Positions 24,572 through 33,512 of a stretch of DNA of 64,000 nucleotides are shown here, piece after piece; position 1 is the stretch's first letter; every line of letters starts with the position of its first letter. Source of the stretch: Bacteroidota bacterium (lineage in GTDB: Bacteria > Bacteroidota > Bacteroidia > Sphingobacteriales > Sphingobacteriaceae); assembly GCA_018266915.1 (NCBI GenBank), contig JAFDZM010000093.1, forward strand, positions 1 to 64,000. Reading direction: 5' to 3'. Under the pieces are notes generated by a model. It was given only the letters and a program-made list of their open reading frames with translations, had not been told where the DNA came from and did not search any database. The position numbers and the translations under genes are program-made.

Positions 24572-25558
24572 ATGATCAGGCTGTTCAGATCTTTTAGTCC
24601 GGTAAATATTGTCTGGCTGGCAGTTTTCCTGTTTTTTATGCGTGTTGGGTTTGCTTTTCAGCTCCCTGCGAAGACCGGCTTCCCATTCAGTGAGCTTTTT
24701 TCGAGGCTGTTATTACCAGTATCCTATCAAACCACCATACCGCCTGTTGTCAATTTATTTGCTGCCAGTTTAATGGTATTTATCCAGGCCATACTAATCA
24801 ACCTGCTGGCGAACGAACATAACCTTTTAGGGAAATCCACCTTTCTGCCTGCCTTCATGTATATCACCGTGTCGAGCTTGCTGGTTCCGTTCCTGATGCT
24901 TAGTCCGCCGTTGGTTTGTAATTTCCTGCTGATATGGATGCTGTATAAGCTACTTAACCTTTATAAAGGAGAGGCCGCAAAATCTATCTGTTACGACCTT
25001 GGAATGATCGTAGCAGTAGGCACTATGATCTACCTGCCATTTATTTATACATTTCTAATCATCTGGATCGGTTTGGCCATTTTCAGGCCTTTCGACTGGC
25101 GTGAGTGGATAGCCGGTGTTATTGGCTTTATCACCATTTTCTTCTTCCTGGCTGTATTTTACTATCTGAATGATAAACTGACCGATTTTTTTGAGATATG
25201 GCGGCCGCTGGGCACCAAATTTCAGGTTCACTTCGATATTAATTATTACAACTACCTGGTATTAATACCGGTTATCATTATTCTCATATTATCGGCATTA
25301 AGGCTGCAGCAAAACTTTTATAAAAGCTATGTGCATATCCGCAAATCTATCCAATTGCTGTTCTTCGTTTTTCTGATAGTTGCCCTCTGCTTTTATATCC
25401 GTGCCGATTTTCACGTCGACCACTTCCTGATGTGTGCAGTGCCGGGATGCATCTTTGTGGCCTATTATTTTTTGTATGCCAGCAGCCGTTGGTTTTACGA
25501 AAGCCTGTATATTTTGCTGCTTGCCAGCATTATTTACTTTCAGTTTAACACTTTTTAA
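24572..25558 (+). CDS. DUF6427-like multi-pass membrane protein
   Basis: 328-residue inner-membrane protein with about eight hydrophobic segments. The N-terminus IRLFRSFSPVNIVWLAVFLF and the later FRPFDWREWIAGVIGF block resemble the Bacteroidota family DUF6427, an assignment made from memory of the pattern. The N-terminal RSFSPVN start is cytosolic and the positive-inside rule is kept. It lies 45 bases before purQ. A candidate -7 box TATTATTG (24545-24552, seven of eight) precedes it. Function unknown. Confidence 0.6.
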   Translation: MIRLFRSFSPVNIVWLAVFLFFMRVGFAFQLPAKTGFPFSELFSRLLLPVSYQTTIPPVVNLFAASLMVFIQAILINLLANEHNLLGKSTFLPAFMYITVSSLLVPFLMLSPPLVCNFLLIWMLYKLLNLYKGEAAKSICYDLGMIVAVGTMIYLPFIYTFLIIWIGLAIFRPFDWREWIAGVIGFITIFFFLAVFYYLNDKLTDFFEIWRPLGTKFQVHFDINYYNYLVLIPVIIILILSALRLQQNFYKSYVHIRKSIQLLFFVFLIVALCFYIRADFHVDHFLMCAVPGCIFVAYYFLYASSRWFYESLYILLLASIIYFQFNTF

Positions 25559-25591
25559 CTTTTACATTCGTTCAAATTTCTCAGGTTATAT

Positions 25592-25599
25592 TAGTTTTG
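25592..25599 (+). promoter_or_regulatory. -7 box four bases before purQ
   Basis: TAGTTTTG matches TAnnTTTG exactly and is followed by TACC and the ATG at 25604. It predicts a leaderless or nearly leaderless mRNA. Confidence 0.55.
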
Positions 25600-25603
25600 T
25601 ACC

Positions 25604-26296
25604 ATGAAGTTTGGAGTTGTTATATTTCCGGGTTCTAATTGTGATGAGGATATCATCTATGTATTAGAAAAAATTATGGGTCAGCAGGTTGTACGCCTGT
25701 GGCACAAAGACCACGATTTGCAAGGTTGCGATTTTATCGTGCTGCCGGGTGGTTTTTCATTTGGCGATTACCTGCGTTCAGGCGCTATCGCACGCTTTTC
25801 TCCAATTATGCAGGAAGTGATCCAGTTTGCAGCTAAGGGCGGATATGTGTGGGGTGTTTGCAATGGTTTCCAGATATTAACTGAGGCGGGTATGCTGCCG
25901 GGGGCATTGCTGCACAATACCAACAGAAAGTTCAATTGCAGCAATATTTACATGGTCGCGCAAACCAATAATTCATTGCTTACAGCTAATATTGATCCGC
26001 AGCGTGCATTAAAAATACCTATTGCACATGGCGAGGGTAATTATTTTGCTGAACCGGATGTATTGAAGGCATTGAATGATAATGACCAGGTGTTGTTCAG
26101 ATACAGTGATGAGTCGGGCAATATTGTTCCGGAAGCTAACCCTAATGGTTCGTTAGAAAATATTGCAGGTGTTTGTAATGCAACCCGCAATGTGTTTGGT
26201 ATAATGCCGCATCCTGAACGTGCAGCAGATAGTGTTTTAGCTAACCAGGACGGACTTGCCATTTTTGAATCGATATTATCATTGGTGAAAGCCTGA
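25604..26296 (+). CDS. purQ: Phosphoribosylformylglycinamidine synthase subunit PurQ
   Basis: Glutaminase subunit of FGAM synthase in purine synthesis, working with PurS and PurL. The class I glutamine amidotransferase triad is visible: Cys near residue 86 in VWGVCNGFQILTE, and His and Glu near 203 and 205 in IMPHPERA. The oxyanion strand VLPGGFSFGDYLRSGA is present. 230 residues is the normal length of the stand-alone subunit. It overlaps coaX by one base (TGATG) and is preceded by a -7 box only four bases from the ATG. Confidence 0.96.
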   Translation: MKFGVVIFPGSNCDEDIIYVLEKIMGQQVVRLWHKDHDLQGCDFIVLPGGFSFGDYLRSGAIARFSPIMQEVIQFAAKGGYVWGVCNGFQILTEAGMLPGALLHNTNRKFNCSNIYMVAQTNNSLLTANIDPQRALKIPIAHGEGNYFAEPDVLKALNDNDQVLFRYSDESGNIVPEANPNGSLENIAGVCNATRNVFGIMPHPERAADSVLANQDGLAIFESILSLVKA

Positions 26297-27039
26297 TGGC
26301 CAACCTGGTTATTGATATTGGGAATACCCTGATAAAAATTGCAGTCTTCGCACAGGACGAGTTGTTGTATACAACAAGTTATTCATCCCTTGATGCCGGA
26401 ACTCTTTTTAACCTAACTGATCAATACCAGGTAAATAAAGCCATCATCTCATCGGTAAGAAAAGAAGCTGAAAGCTGGAATGCCGCATTAGAGAAAAGAG
26501 TTAGCGTTCGGTATTTTAATGTAGGAATGACAGCCGGCATACGCAACCAATATAAAACCCCTCAAACACTTGGTCCTGATCGATTGGCAGCGGTTATCGG
26601 TGCTAAAAAATTGTATCCGGACAAAGGCAGTTTGGTGATCGACGCCGGAACAACCATTACTTATGATTGGGTAGCTGCAGATGGGAATTATTTTGGCGGT
26701 AGTATATCACCAGGGCTGAATATGCGTTATAAAGCATTGAATTATTATACCGGCAAGCTACCCCTGGTTGAAACGGATGCTGAATTTGAAAATTACTATG
26801 GTGATGATACAACTTCAGCTATAAAATCAGGAGTGCAGAACGGACTTAAATATGAATTAACCGGCTTTATTGAAAGCTACAGAAAAACAGAGCCGGAACT
26901 GAATGTAATACTAACCGGAGGCGATAGTTATTTTTTTGATACTCTATTGAAAAATAGCATCTTTGCCCCCTATATTAAAAATGAACCATACTTGGTTCTT
27001 GAAGGATTAAATGCAGCTATACAAAACAACAATGATTAA
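26296..27039 (+). CDS. coaX: Type III pantothenate kinase
   Basis: First enzyme of coenzyme A synthesis, ATP-dependent phosphorylation of pantothenate, type III (CoaX) class. The ASKHA-fold motifs are visible: VIDIGNTLIKIAVF (phosphate 1), GPDRLAAVIGA (pantothenate site), VIDAGTTITYDWV (phosphate 2) and FGGSISPGLNMRYKAL. 247 residues is normal. It overlaps purQ by one base and the next gene by eight, so the three are coupled. Confidence 0.95.
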   Translation: MANLVIDIGNTLIKIAVFAQDELLYTTSYSSLDAGTLFNLTDQYQVNKAIISSVRKEAESWNAALEKRVSVRYFNVGMTAGIRNQYKTPQTLGPDRLAAVIGAKKLYPDKGSLVIDAGTTITYDWVAADGNYFGGSISPGLNMRYKALNYYTGKLPLVETDAEFENYYGDDTTSAIKSGVQNGLKYELTGFIESYRKTEPELNVILTGGDSYFFDTLLKNSIFAPYIKNEPYLVLEGLNAAIQNNND

Positions 27040-28378
27040 ATTTACCAGGCTACTTTTTACATTTTTATTTGCTGTTATTGTATTGAATGCAAGTGCGCAG
27101 TCAACCGCAACCACAAGTTCTCCTTACTCACGCTACGGAATAGGCGATGTCAGCGACCAGTTGTTGCCGCAAAATATAGGTATGGGTGGTATTTCAACCG
27201 CAACCAACGTTATCGGAGGATATAATAGCATTAACGTTTTAAACCCTGCGGCCTACGGAAAAATCAACTTAACCACAATAGATATAGGCGGTGCTGCTGA
27301 CATACTTACGCTAAGCAAACTCGGGTCTCCTGACTCCCGTAATACAAGCGGCAGGCTGAGCCATATTTTGTTTGCATTACCGGTTAGTAAAAATTCGGCT
27401 ATGAGCTTTGGCTTGTTGCCTTACAGTCAGGTGGGCTATAGTTATAAGCAGACTTATACTCGTCCTAATCCAAACCCCACTTCACCTGCCGACACCAATG
27501 CGGTTGCTGTAAATTCATCAGGAGAAGGCGGCTTATCAAAAGCATACCTGGGTTATGGCGTTACGCTTTTCAAACATTTATCGATCGGTGCAAACTTCTC
27601 TTATCTTTTTGGAAGTATTAAAAATGACCAATCTACGGAAATACCCGGTCTATATGGTGTGCTTAATTCACGCAGTGAATTAGATGATCATATTAAGGGA
27701 ATAAATTTTGATTACGGGGCCCAGTATACAATTGATTTCTCTGTAACAAAACACCTGGTTTTGGGATATTCGGGATCTGCCGGCAGCAAACTTAATGTAA
27801 CGACCAATTATATTGTAAGCCAATACACCCGCGATGCTACAGGAAACGAAAACAACCCGGCTGACAGTTTAGTTAATCAGCAAAACGAGAGCGGAAAAAT
27901 TCAGCTTCCGCAAATCAACCGTTTCGGTATCTCGTATGTGAGTGAAGGGAAATTTATGGTAGGTGCTGATTATACGATGGCAAAATGGTCTGATCTTTCT
28001 ATATCGGGTGTAAATGCAGGCTTGCAGGATAGCAAAATGTTTAATGTAGGTGGGCAATGGACGCCTAATATTAATGCCCTGAATAATTTCTTTGCACTAA
28101 TGGATTATCGTTTAGGCTTCATTTACGAGCAAACTTATTTAGGGCAAACTGTTTTAGGCGTACCTGGTGCTAATTTAAAAAGATATGCCGTAACCTGCGG
28201 TTTGGGTATCCCACTGCCACATGACCGTGCTTCAACAGCATTCTACAAAATAAACTTCTCTGCTGAAATAGGCCAGCGCGGACAGTTGGCCAATGCGCTG
28301 GTAAAAGAAAACTACATCAATTTACACCTCGGCTTTACGCTAAACGACAGATGGTTCCAGCGGTTTAAATTTGAATAA
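27032..28378 (+). CDS. Outer-membrane beta-barrel protein (OMPP1/FadL-like)
   Basis: A 448-residue exported protein with signal peptide KFTRLLFTFLFAVIVLNASA and the start SPYSRYGIGDVSDQLLPQNI, then GMGGISTATN, which is characteristic of Bacteroidota FadL/OMPP1-type barrels. Alternating strands with aromatic ends continue to the C-terminal GFTLNDRWFQRFKFE, which ends in an aromatic residue next to the C-terminus as barrel substrates do. The ATG at 27032 overlaps the coaX stop by eight bases; the upstream start at 27011 would add seven residues before the signal peptide. It is followed within the same run by lptC, consistent with outer-membrane biogenesis. Confidence 0.8.
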   Translation: MIKFTRLLFTFLFAVIVLNASAQSTATTSSPYSRYGIGDVSDQLLPQNIGMGGISTATNVIGGYNSINVLNPAAYGKINLTTIDIGGAADILTLSKLGSPDSRNTSGRLSHILFALPVSKNSAMSFGLLPYSQVGYSYKQTYTRPNPNPTSPADTNAVAVNSSGEGGLSKAYLGYGVTLFKHLSIGANFSYLFGSIKNDQSTEIPGLYGVLNSRSELDDHIKGINFDYGAQYTIDFSVTKHLVLGYSGSAGSKLNVTTNYIVSQYTRDATGNENNPADSLVNQQNESGKIQLPQINRFGISYVSEGKFMVGADYTMAKWSDLSISGVNAGLQDSKMFNVGGQWTPNINALNNFFALMDYRLGFIYEQTYLGQTVLGVPGANLKRYAVTCGLGIPLPHDRASTAFYKINFSAEIGQRGQLANALVKENYINLHLGFTLNDRWFQRFKFE

Positions 28379-28385
28379 GCTTGCC

Positions 28386-28967
28386 ATGATAAGGGCAAAA
28401 CATATTGCAAATTTATTTTTGCCGGTTTTAGTAATAGTCGGCCTTGCTCTTTTAACGGGTTGTGAGAATGATCTGAAGGATATTCAAAAAATATCGGCCG
28501 CCGAAGTAAACAAGCCGATCGAAAAATATACCGACGTCGATGTGATTTATAGCGACTCCGCTAAAGTTAAAGCACATATGACGGCGCCAGTAATGATCAA
28601 CTACAAGGTGAAAAATCCTTACACCGAGATGCCCAAAGGGGTAAAAGTTATTTTTTACGACAATGACCTTCAGCCGAAGAGCACAATAACTGCCAACCAG
28701 GGTGTTTACCGTGAAAAAGAAAAGGTGATAGAGTTGCATAAAAATGTAGTGGGTACAAATGCCAAAGGTGACACCTTTAGTTCGGAAGAACTGATATGGG
28801 ACCAAAATAGCAAGCAAATACACTCAAGCCAGGCTGTTCATGTAAAACTGGCGGATGGCAGTATTACCGATGGTACCAGCTTTGTAAGCGACGAGAATTT
28901 TAACCACTGGACCATGCAACAGGGCACGGGCATTATTCATGTTAATAGTCAGGATATTGGTCAGTAG
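28386..28967 (+). CDS. lptC: LPS export protein LptC
   Basis: LptC-type protein linking the LptB2FG extractor to the periplasmic bridge. The N-terminal signal helix ends in a lipobox (ALLTGC), so unlike E. coli LptC it is predicted to be a lipoprotein. The beta-jellyroll repeats (VKVIFYDNDLQPKSTITANQ, then GVYREKEKVIELHKNVVGTN, then LIWDQNSKQIHSSQAVHVKL) are typical. The ATG at 28386 is chosen because the TTG at 28371 overlaps the upstream gene. It is directly followed by a CTCTCC-type repeat. Confidence 0.85.
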   Translation: MIRAKHIANLFLPVLVIVGLALLTGCENDLKDIQKISAAEVNKPIEKYTDVDVIYSDSAKVKAHMTAPVMINYKVKNPYTEMPKGVKVIFYDNDLQPKSTITANQGVYREKEKVIELHKNVVGTNAKGDTFSSEELIWDQNSKQIHSSQAVHVKLADGSITDGTSFVSDENFNHWTMQQGTGIIHVNSQDIGQ

Positions 28968-29112
28968 CCTCACTCTACCCTCTCCAGAGGAGAGGACTTT
29001 ATATGGTATTGATTCTCAAAAGGAACGGAAAAAAGTCCTCTCCTTTGGAGAGGATTATTCACAATTTTTGGTTTAAAGGCGTTCATGAGGGCTGCGCCGT
29101 TTAGGAGAGGCT
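28967..29112. repeat. Inverted repeat, CTCTCC family
   Basis: The left arm (28967-29000, gcctcactctaccctctcc, agaggagaggacttt) starts at the lptC stop. The main right arm (29032-29056, aaagtcctctcctttggag, aggatt) pairs with it: AGAGGACTTT (28991-29000) with AAAGTCCTCT (29032-29041). Each arm is also a small hairpin (CCTCTCC...GGAGAGG). A further fragment GGAGAGGCT ends near 29112. CTCTCC...GGAGAGG strings of this type are frequent between genes in Bacteroidota. Confidence 0.75.
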
Positions 29113-29197
29113 AAATTTTGTATTTATTTTTTTGCTAAAAGTTGTATCTTGCGCGCTCTTTTGAATAATTAGAAATATAATATATAGATAAGAATAT

Positions 29198-31297
29198 ATG
29201 GGTGTAATGACTTATTTGCGCGAGCGCATGGGCAAAATCGTTGCTTTCGGCATTGGTTTCTCACTATTGGCGTTCGTAGGTGAAGAGGCGATCAGGCAGG
29301 GTAGTTCTATTTTCGGCAGTGACCGTAATACGCTGGGCGAGGTTGCAGGAGAGAAAATATTGTACGATGACTATTCTAAACGTGTTGAGCAAAGCGAAGC
29401 ACAATTTAAACAACAATCTGGCCAGGCGAACCTGAACGCACAATTTACTTCCTATATCCAGGAAAATGTGTGGAACCAGGAAGTAAGCCAGATCATCCTG
29501 AATAAAGAGATCGAGAAACTTGGACTGGTGGTGAGCAGCGATGAAGGCGCCGCTATGATCAACGGTAATAATCCTGATCCTCAGGTTGTACAATATTTTG
29601 GCGACCCTGCTACAGGCAAGGTAGATCAGGCTAAATTGAACAATTTCAAAGCGAATCTGAATGCATCAAAAAAGGATGACCCGATCCGTGCGCAGTGGGC
29701 ACAGTTTATTCAGCAATTGCGCGAAAATAAGTTGGGCCAGAAATATATGAGCCTGGTCAACAATGGCCTTTTTGTAAATGACCTGGATGCCAAGGATGAC
29801 TATGAAGCAAAAAACAAGCTGTCGAACTTTAAATATACAACTTTGGATTATGCTTCAATTCCTGACAATAAAATAACTCTGACTGATGACGATTATAAAG
29901 CTTATTATGATGAGCATATATCGGAATTCGATAATAAACAGGAGTTGAGAAGCTTTGACTATGTAAGCTTTAATGCAGCCCCATCTAAAGAAGACTCTGT
30001 TGCTATAAAAGACCAGGTAGAAAAATTACTGCCATCATTTAAAGCCAGCACAAACGACTCGCTTTTTGTACAGGTAAACTCCGAAACAAAAACTCCGATT
30101 ACCTTCAAACGTAAAGGTCAGTTAGGCGATCCAAAGCTCGATACCGTTATGTTCGGTGCGGCAAAAGGATTTGTATATGGCCCGTACTTGTCACAAGGCA
30201 GCTATAGAATCGCCAAGCTAATCGACTCACGTGTCAGCCCTGATTCTGTAAAGGCGCGTCATATCCTGATCGATGCAAGCAAAGTTGGCGAAAAGAAAGC
30301 CCTTGCAACAGCCGATTCTCTGAAAAAACTGATCGAAGGCGGTAAGTCATTTGCTGATCTGGCAAGAATGTACTCATTTGACAAAGCTTCAGGTGAAAAA
30401 GGTGGCGATTTAGGTACATTCGGTCGCGGTGCCATGGTGCCTGCATTTGAGGATGCAGTTTTCAGCGGAAAAAAAGGCGAATTGAAAATAGTAACCTCGC
30501 AGTATGGTGTACATCTGGTAGAAATACAGGATTTAAAAGGTTCATCACCTGTTGTTAAAGTAGCTATAGTAGATAAACCTGTAGTGGCAAGTGCAAAAAC
30601 ACAGCAGGCAGCTTATGCGAAAGCTCAGGCATTTTTAGGGGACCTTACCAAAGATAATTTTGATGCGGAAGCTAAAAAAGCGGGTCTGACCAAAAAATCA
30701 GCGCCTGACGTAAACGCATTAACATCGGCACTGCCGGGATTAGACAATACCCGTGAATTGGTGAGATGGGCATTTAAAGCCAACAAAGGCGACTTTGGCG
30801 ACCAGGTTTATGTAATCGGAGATCAGTATGTGATCCCTATCCTTACTGCTATCAAACCAAAGGGTAAATTATCGCTTGATGCTGTTAAAAAACAAATAGA
30901 GCCAGCAGTGCTTCAGCATGCAAAGGCAAAGCAATTGATTGAAAAGTTAAGCGGCGGCTCATCTATCGACCAGGTTGCTCAAAAGGCAGCAACTAAAGTT
31001 GTTCCGGTTCAGAACGTGGTATTTGCTAACCCGGTGATCCCTGGTTTATCATTAGAATATAAAGTGGTAGGTACTGTATTTGGTTTGCAGCCAAATAAGC
31101 TGTCAAAACCAATCGAAGGTCAGCATGGCGTATATGTAGTGGTATTGGATAACTTTATTAATCCTGCGCCGCTTGCCAACGCGATCAGGCAAAGAGAGCA
31201 GATTGCCCAGGCGCTGGCTCAGCGTTCTCAAAATCAGTTCTTCGAGGCCCTGAAAGATAAGGCGAATGTAAAAGATTACCGCTCTAAGTTCATGTAA
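29198..31297 (+). CDS. PpiD-like membrane-anchored peptidylprolyl isomerase
   Basis: 699-residue periplasmic folding factor of the SurA/PpiD type. The N-terminal anchor is LRERMGKIVAFGIGFSLLAF. A SurA_N chaperone region (about 40-240) with NQEVSQIILNKEIEKLGLVV follows. A parvulin (PPIC) domain (about 345-450) contains ARHILIDASKVGEKKALATA and SFDKASGEKGGDLGTFGRGA. The C-terminal part includes another parvulin-like segment without clear catalytic residues. It probably assists outer-membrane protein folding. It is a single-gene unit ending in a terminator. Confidence 0.9.
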   Translation: MGVMTYLRERMGKIVAFGIGFSLLAFVGEEAIRQGSSIFGSDRNTLGEVAGEKILYDDYSKRVEQSEAQFKQQSGQANLNAQFTSYIQENVWNQEVSQIILNKEIEKLGLVVSSDEGAAMINGNNPDPQVVQYFGDPATGKVDQAKLNNFKANLNASKKDDPIRAQWAQFIQQLRENKLGQKYMSLVNNGLFVNDLDAKDDYEAKNKLSNFKYTTLDYASIPDNKITLTDDDYKAYYDEHISEFDNKQELRSFDYVSFNAAPSKEDSVAIKDQVEKLLPSFKASTNDSLFVQVNSETKTPITFKRKGQLGDPKLDTVMFGAAKGFVYGPYLSQGSYRIAKLIDSRVSPDSVKARHILIDASKVGEKKALATADSLKKLIEGGKSFADLARMYSFDKASGEKGGDLGTFGRGAMVPAFEDAVFSGKKGELKIVTSQYGVHLVEIQDLKGSSPVVKVAIVDKPVVASAKTQQAAYAKAQAFLGDLTKDNFDAEAKKAGLTKKSAPDVNALTSALPGLDNTRELVRWAFKANKGDFGDQVYVIGDQYVIPILTAIKPKGKLSLDAVKKQIEPAVLQHAKAKQLIEKLSGGSSIDQVAQKAATKVVPVQNVVFANPVIPGLSLEYKVVGTVFGLQPNKLSKPIEGQHGVYVVVLDNFINPAPLANAIRQREQIAQALAQRSQNQFFEALKDKANVKDYRSKFM

Positions 31298-31318
31298 GAT
31301 ATTTTAAAGTAAATTTGT

Positions 31319-31348
31319 AACCGGGATAGCTTAACTATTCCGGTTTTT
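31319..31348 (+). terminator. Terminator after the ppiD-like gene
   Basis: AACCGGGATAG (31319-31329) pairs with CTATTCCGGTT (31335-31345) with one mismatch, then a T run. Confidence 0.85.
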
Positions 31349-31363
31349 GTTTTTAAACAAAAG

Positions 31364-31496
31364 CGTCATTGCGAGGAACGAAGCAATCTCTAAACTGTGC
31401 AGATCAGGGAGAATTAATTCGTTGATGAACGTTCAATTAAACGATTCGGTCCATTGAATGTCCTATGTAGAGATTGCTTCGTTCCTTGCAATGGCG
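31364..31496. repeat. Inverted repeat, GTCATTGCGAGGAACG family
   Basis: The left arm (31364-31391, CGTCATTGCGAGGAACGAAG then CAATCTCT) pairs with the right arm (31469-31496, AGAGATTGCTTCGTTCCTTG then CAATGGCG) with two mismatches over 28 bases. About 77 bases lie between. This GTCATTGCGAGGAACGAAGC sequence is one of the most widespread dispersed repeats in bacterial genomes. It fills the space between the ppiD-like gene and the DUF2480 gene. Confidence 0.9.
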
Positions 31497-31527
31497 GGTT
31501 GATAATTACGTATAATTCATAAAGACA

Positions 31528-32043
31528 ATGGATATCCAGGAAAATATAGTAAATAAGGTAGCGCAGAGTGGTTTGGTTACCCTTGACCCTGCTTCGTTTT
31601 ATCCACAGGGCGACAGGGTGTTGTATGATATAAAGGATAACCTGTATATGGAACTGATCCTGAAAGAAAAGGATTTCAGAGAGTTTGTGAAAAATCACGA
31701 CTGGGCACAGTACACAGGCAAAAACATAGCGATTACCTGCACAGCTGATGCTATTGTACCTGCCTGGGCCTATATGCTCATTGCAAATCGCATGGCGCCA
31801 TATGCCCGTGAAGTTGTTTTTGGCGATGCTGCAGTTTTAGAAACTGTGCTATTTGAAAAAGCAATGACCGGGTTTGACGTTGAACAATATCGCGACCAGC
31901 GTGTCGTTATTAAGGGATGCGGAGATACGGATGTACCTGTATCGGCGTATGTTGAGCTGACAAAAAAGCTAACGCCGGTTGCAAAGAGCATCATGTTTGG
32001 CGAGCCATGCTCGACCGTGCCGATTTATAAACGCAAAGACTAA
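31528..32043 (+). CDS. DUF2480 family protein
   Basis: 171-residue protein of a Bacteroidota-specific family of unknown function. The conserved run SFYPQGDRVLYDIKDNLYME, then KNIAITCTADAIVPAWAYML, then VVIKGCGDTDVPVSAYVEL and the end VAKSIMFGEPCSTVPIYKRK contains two conserved cysteines (in KGCGD and EPCSTVP). No signal peptide, so it is cytosolic. The cysteines suggest a metal or iron-sulfur link, as in nearby SufE-like families; that is a guess. It sits in a run with DUF3108 and DUF3109 genes. Confidence 0.85.
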   Translation: MDIQENIVNKVAQSGLVTLDPASFYPQGDRVLYDIKDNLYMELILKEKDFREFVKNHDWAQYTGKNIAITCTADAIVPAWAYMLIANRMAPYAREVVFGDAAVLETVLFEKAMTGFDVEQYRDQRVVIKGCGDTDVPVSAYVELTKKLTPVAKSIMFGEPCSTVPIYKRKD

Positions 32044-32069
32044 ATGACATTCTTTTTTAAAAGCAGCGA

Positions 32070-32858
32070 ATGAGGAAATACCTGTTGTTAATTCTGGCAT
32101 GCTGCTGCCTTCAAAATCTTTTTGCCCAGGAACTTAATAAAATAAACGAGGTCGCTTTTAAAGCAGGTGAAAAGCTGAGCTATAAAATGAAGTATGGCTT
32201 TTTTACTGCTGCTGAAGCTAATATCCGCGTAGAAGAAAGCCCTATTCAGTTTGACAATAAGCCGGCCTTTCATATCATTGCCGAAGGTAAAACTGCCGGT
32301 ACTTTTGATATTTTTTATAAGGTGCGCAACCGGTACGAAAGCTATATCGACAAAAATACCCTGCTGCCCTACTTTTATGCTGAAAACAGGCGCGAATCAA
32401 GCTATAAGCATACTGATAAGGTAACCTTCGACCACGAAAAGAAAACGATCACCGCAGCAAAGGGGACGTTCCCTTACAAAGGTGACCAGGTGTTTGATTT
32501 TGTTTCGGCTTATTATTTCGCACGCTGCCTGGATGTTTCTAAGTTGCATATAGGACAAAAGCTTGATCTGCAATATTTCCTCGAAGACGGTATCCATACC
32601 ATGAATATTACTTATGTAGGCAAGGAACGCATAGCCTGTTCAATGGGCACTTTCAATTGCCTGAAGTTTAGTCCGACGATTATTCCGGGGCGTATTTTCA
32701 GAAAGGATAGTAAGCTGTATCTTTGGATCACGGATGACAACAACCGCATCCCGGTAAAAGCGCACGTAGAAGTAATAGTGGGCAGCTTAACCATGGAGCT
32801 GACATCGGCCAGTGGTTTAAAATATCCGCTGAACCCAGTGAGCAAGGAGACGGATTGA
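32070..32858 (+). CDS. DUF3108 family exported protein
   Basis: 262-residue protein with a cleavable signal peptide (RKYLLLILACCCLQNLFAQ). The mature part has the DUF3108 pattern: FKAGEKLSYKMKYGFFTAAE, then VRNRYESYIDKNTLLPYFYA and GTFNCLKFSPTIIPGRIF. The family forms a beta-rich, LolA-like fold in the periplasm. The role is unknown; a lipid-carrier function is only suspected from the fold. 27 bases separate it from the DUF2480 gene. The stop TGA is directly followed by a word-repeat element. Confidence 0.8.
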   Translation: MRKYLLLILACCCLQNLFAQELNKINEVAFKAGEKLSYKMKYGFFTAAEANIRVEESPIQFDNKPAFHIIAEGKTAGTFDIFYKVRNRYESYIDKNTLLPYFYAENRRESSYKHTDKVTFDHEKKTITAAKGTFPYKGDQVFDFVSAYYFARCLDVSKLHIGQKLDLQYFLEDGIHTMNITYVGKERIACSMGTFNCLKFSPTIIPGRIFRKDSKLYLWITDDNNRIPVKAHVEVIVGSLTMELTSASGLKYPLNPVSKETD

Positions 32859-32939
32859 TGTCAGTGATCGGTTATCAGAGATCAGTTAACCAGGGAAAGT
32901 AGTCAGCGAAATCAAATTAATCAAATAAATCAACGGTCA
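32857..32939. repeat. Word-repeat element, GATCAG/TTAACC family
   Basis: The stop TGA of the DUF3108 gene runs into TGTCAGTGATCGGTTATCAG, AGATCAGTTAACCAG (32859-32893), and the space before the next ATG is filled by GAAATCAAATTAATCAAATAA, ATCAACGGTCA. The end AATCAACGGTC is the same as in the element at 46119-46215. Confidence 0.6.
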
Positions 32940-33512
32940 ATGATAGAAGTAGGCAACGTTTTGGTGCATGAGGATGTGATAAGGGAGAACTTTGTCTGCA
33001 ACCTGAAGAAATGTAAGGGTGCATGTTGTTTGGAGGGCGATTCAGGTGCGCCATTGAATCATGATGAGCTCCATATACTGGATGATATCTACGATAAGGT
33101 AAAACCCTTTATGACAGCTAAAGGCATAGCCACGATTGAAGAAACAGGCACTTACGTAACCGATTTTGAGGGCGATTATACCACGCCTTGCGTCGACACC
33201 AATAAAGAATGCGCGTATGTTACCTGGGAAAATGGCATCACCAAATGCGCCATTGAGAAGGCTTATGAGTATGGCGCTATCAACTGGAAAAAACCAATAT
33301 CCTGTCATTTATACCCCATCCGCATTACTAAGTACCCTGAATTTGACGTGCTTAATTATGACCGCTGGAGCATATGCAGTCCCGCATGCTCATTTGGTAA
33401 TGAATTGAAAGTTCATGTGCATGAGTTTTTAAAAGAACCGCTTATCCGCAAGTATGGAACAGAGTGGTATAAGGAATTGGAAGAGGCTGTTGATGCTTAT
33501 AATTCACTTTAA
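32940..33512 (+). CDS. DUF3109 family cysteine-rich protein
   Basis: 190-residue protein of the DUF3109/YkgJ-like group. A cysteine cluster typical of a zinc or iron-sulfur site is spread over the protein: FVCNLKKCKGACCLEGDSGA, TPCVDTNKECAYVT, GITKCAIEKA, ISCHLYPIRI and SICSPACSFG. The family is found in most Bacteroidota and its role is unknown. Its TAA overlaps the convergent DinB gene: the four bases TTAA (33509-33512) hold both stop codons. Confidence 0.85.
   Translation: MIEVGNVLVHEDVIRENFVCNLKKCKGACCLEGDSGAPLNHDELHILDDIYDKVKPFMTAKGIATIEETGTYVTDFEGDYTTPCVDTNKECAYVTWENGITKCAIEKAYEYGAINWKKPISCHLYPIRITKYPEFDVLNYDRWSICSPACSFGNELKVHVHEFLKEPLIRKYGTEWYKELEEAVDAYNSL

Noticed and set aside
31414..31698. 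Minus-strand frame over the GTCATTGCGAGG repeat
   Set aside because: It translates a known dispersed repeat and the start of the DUF2480 gene in the wrong frame.
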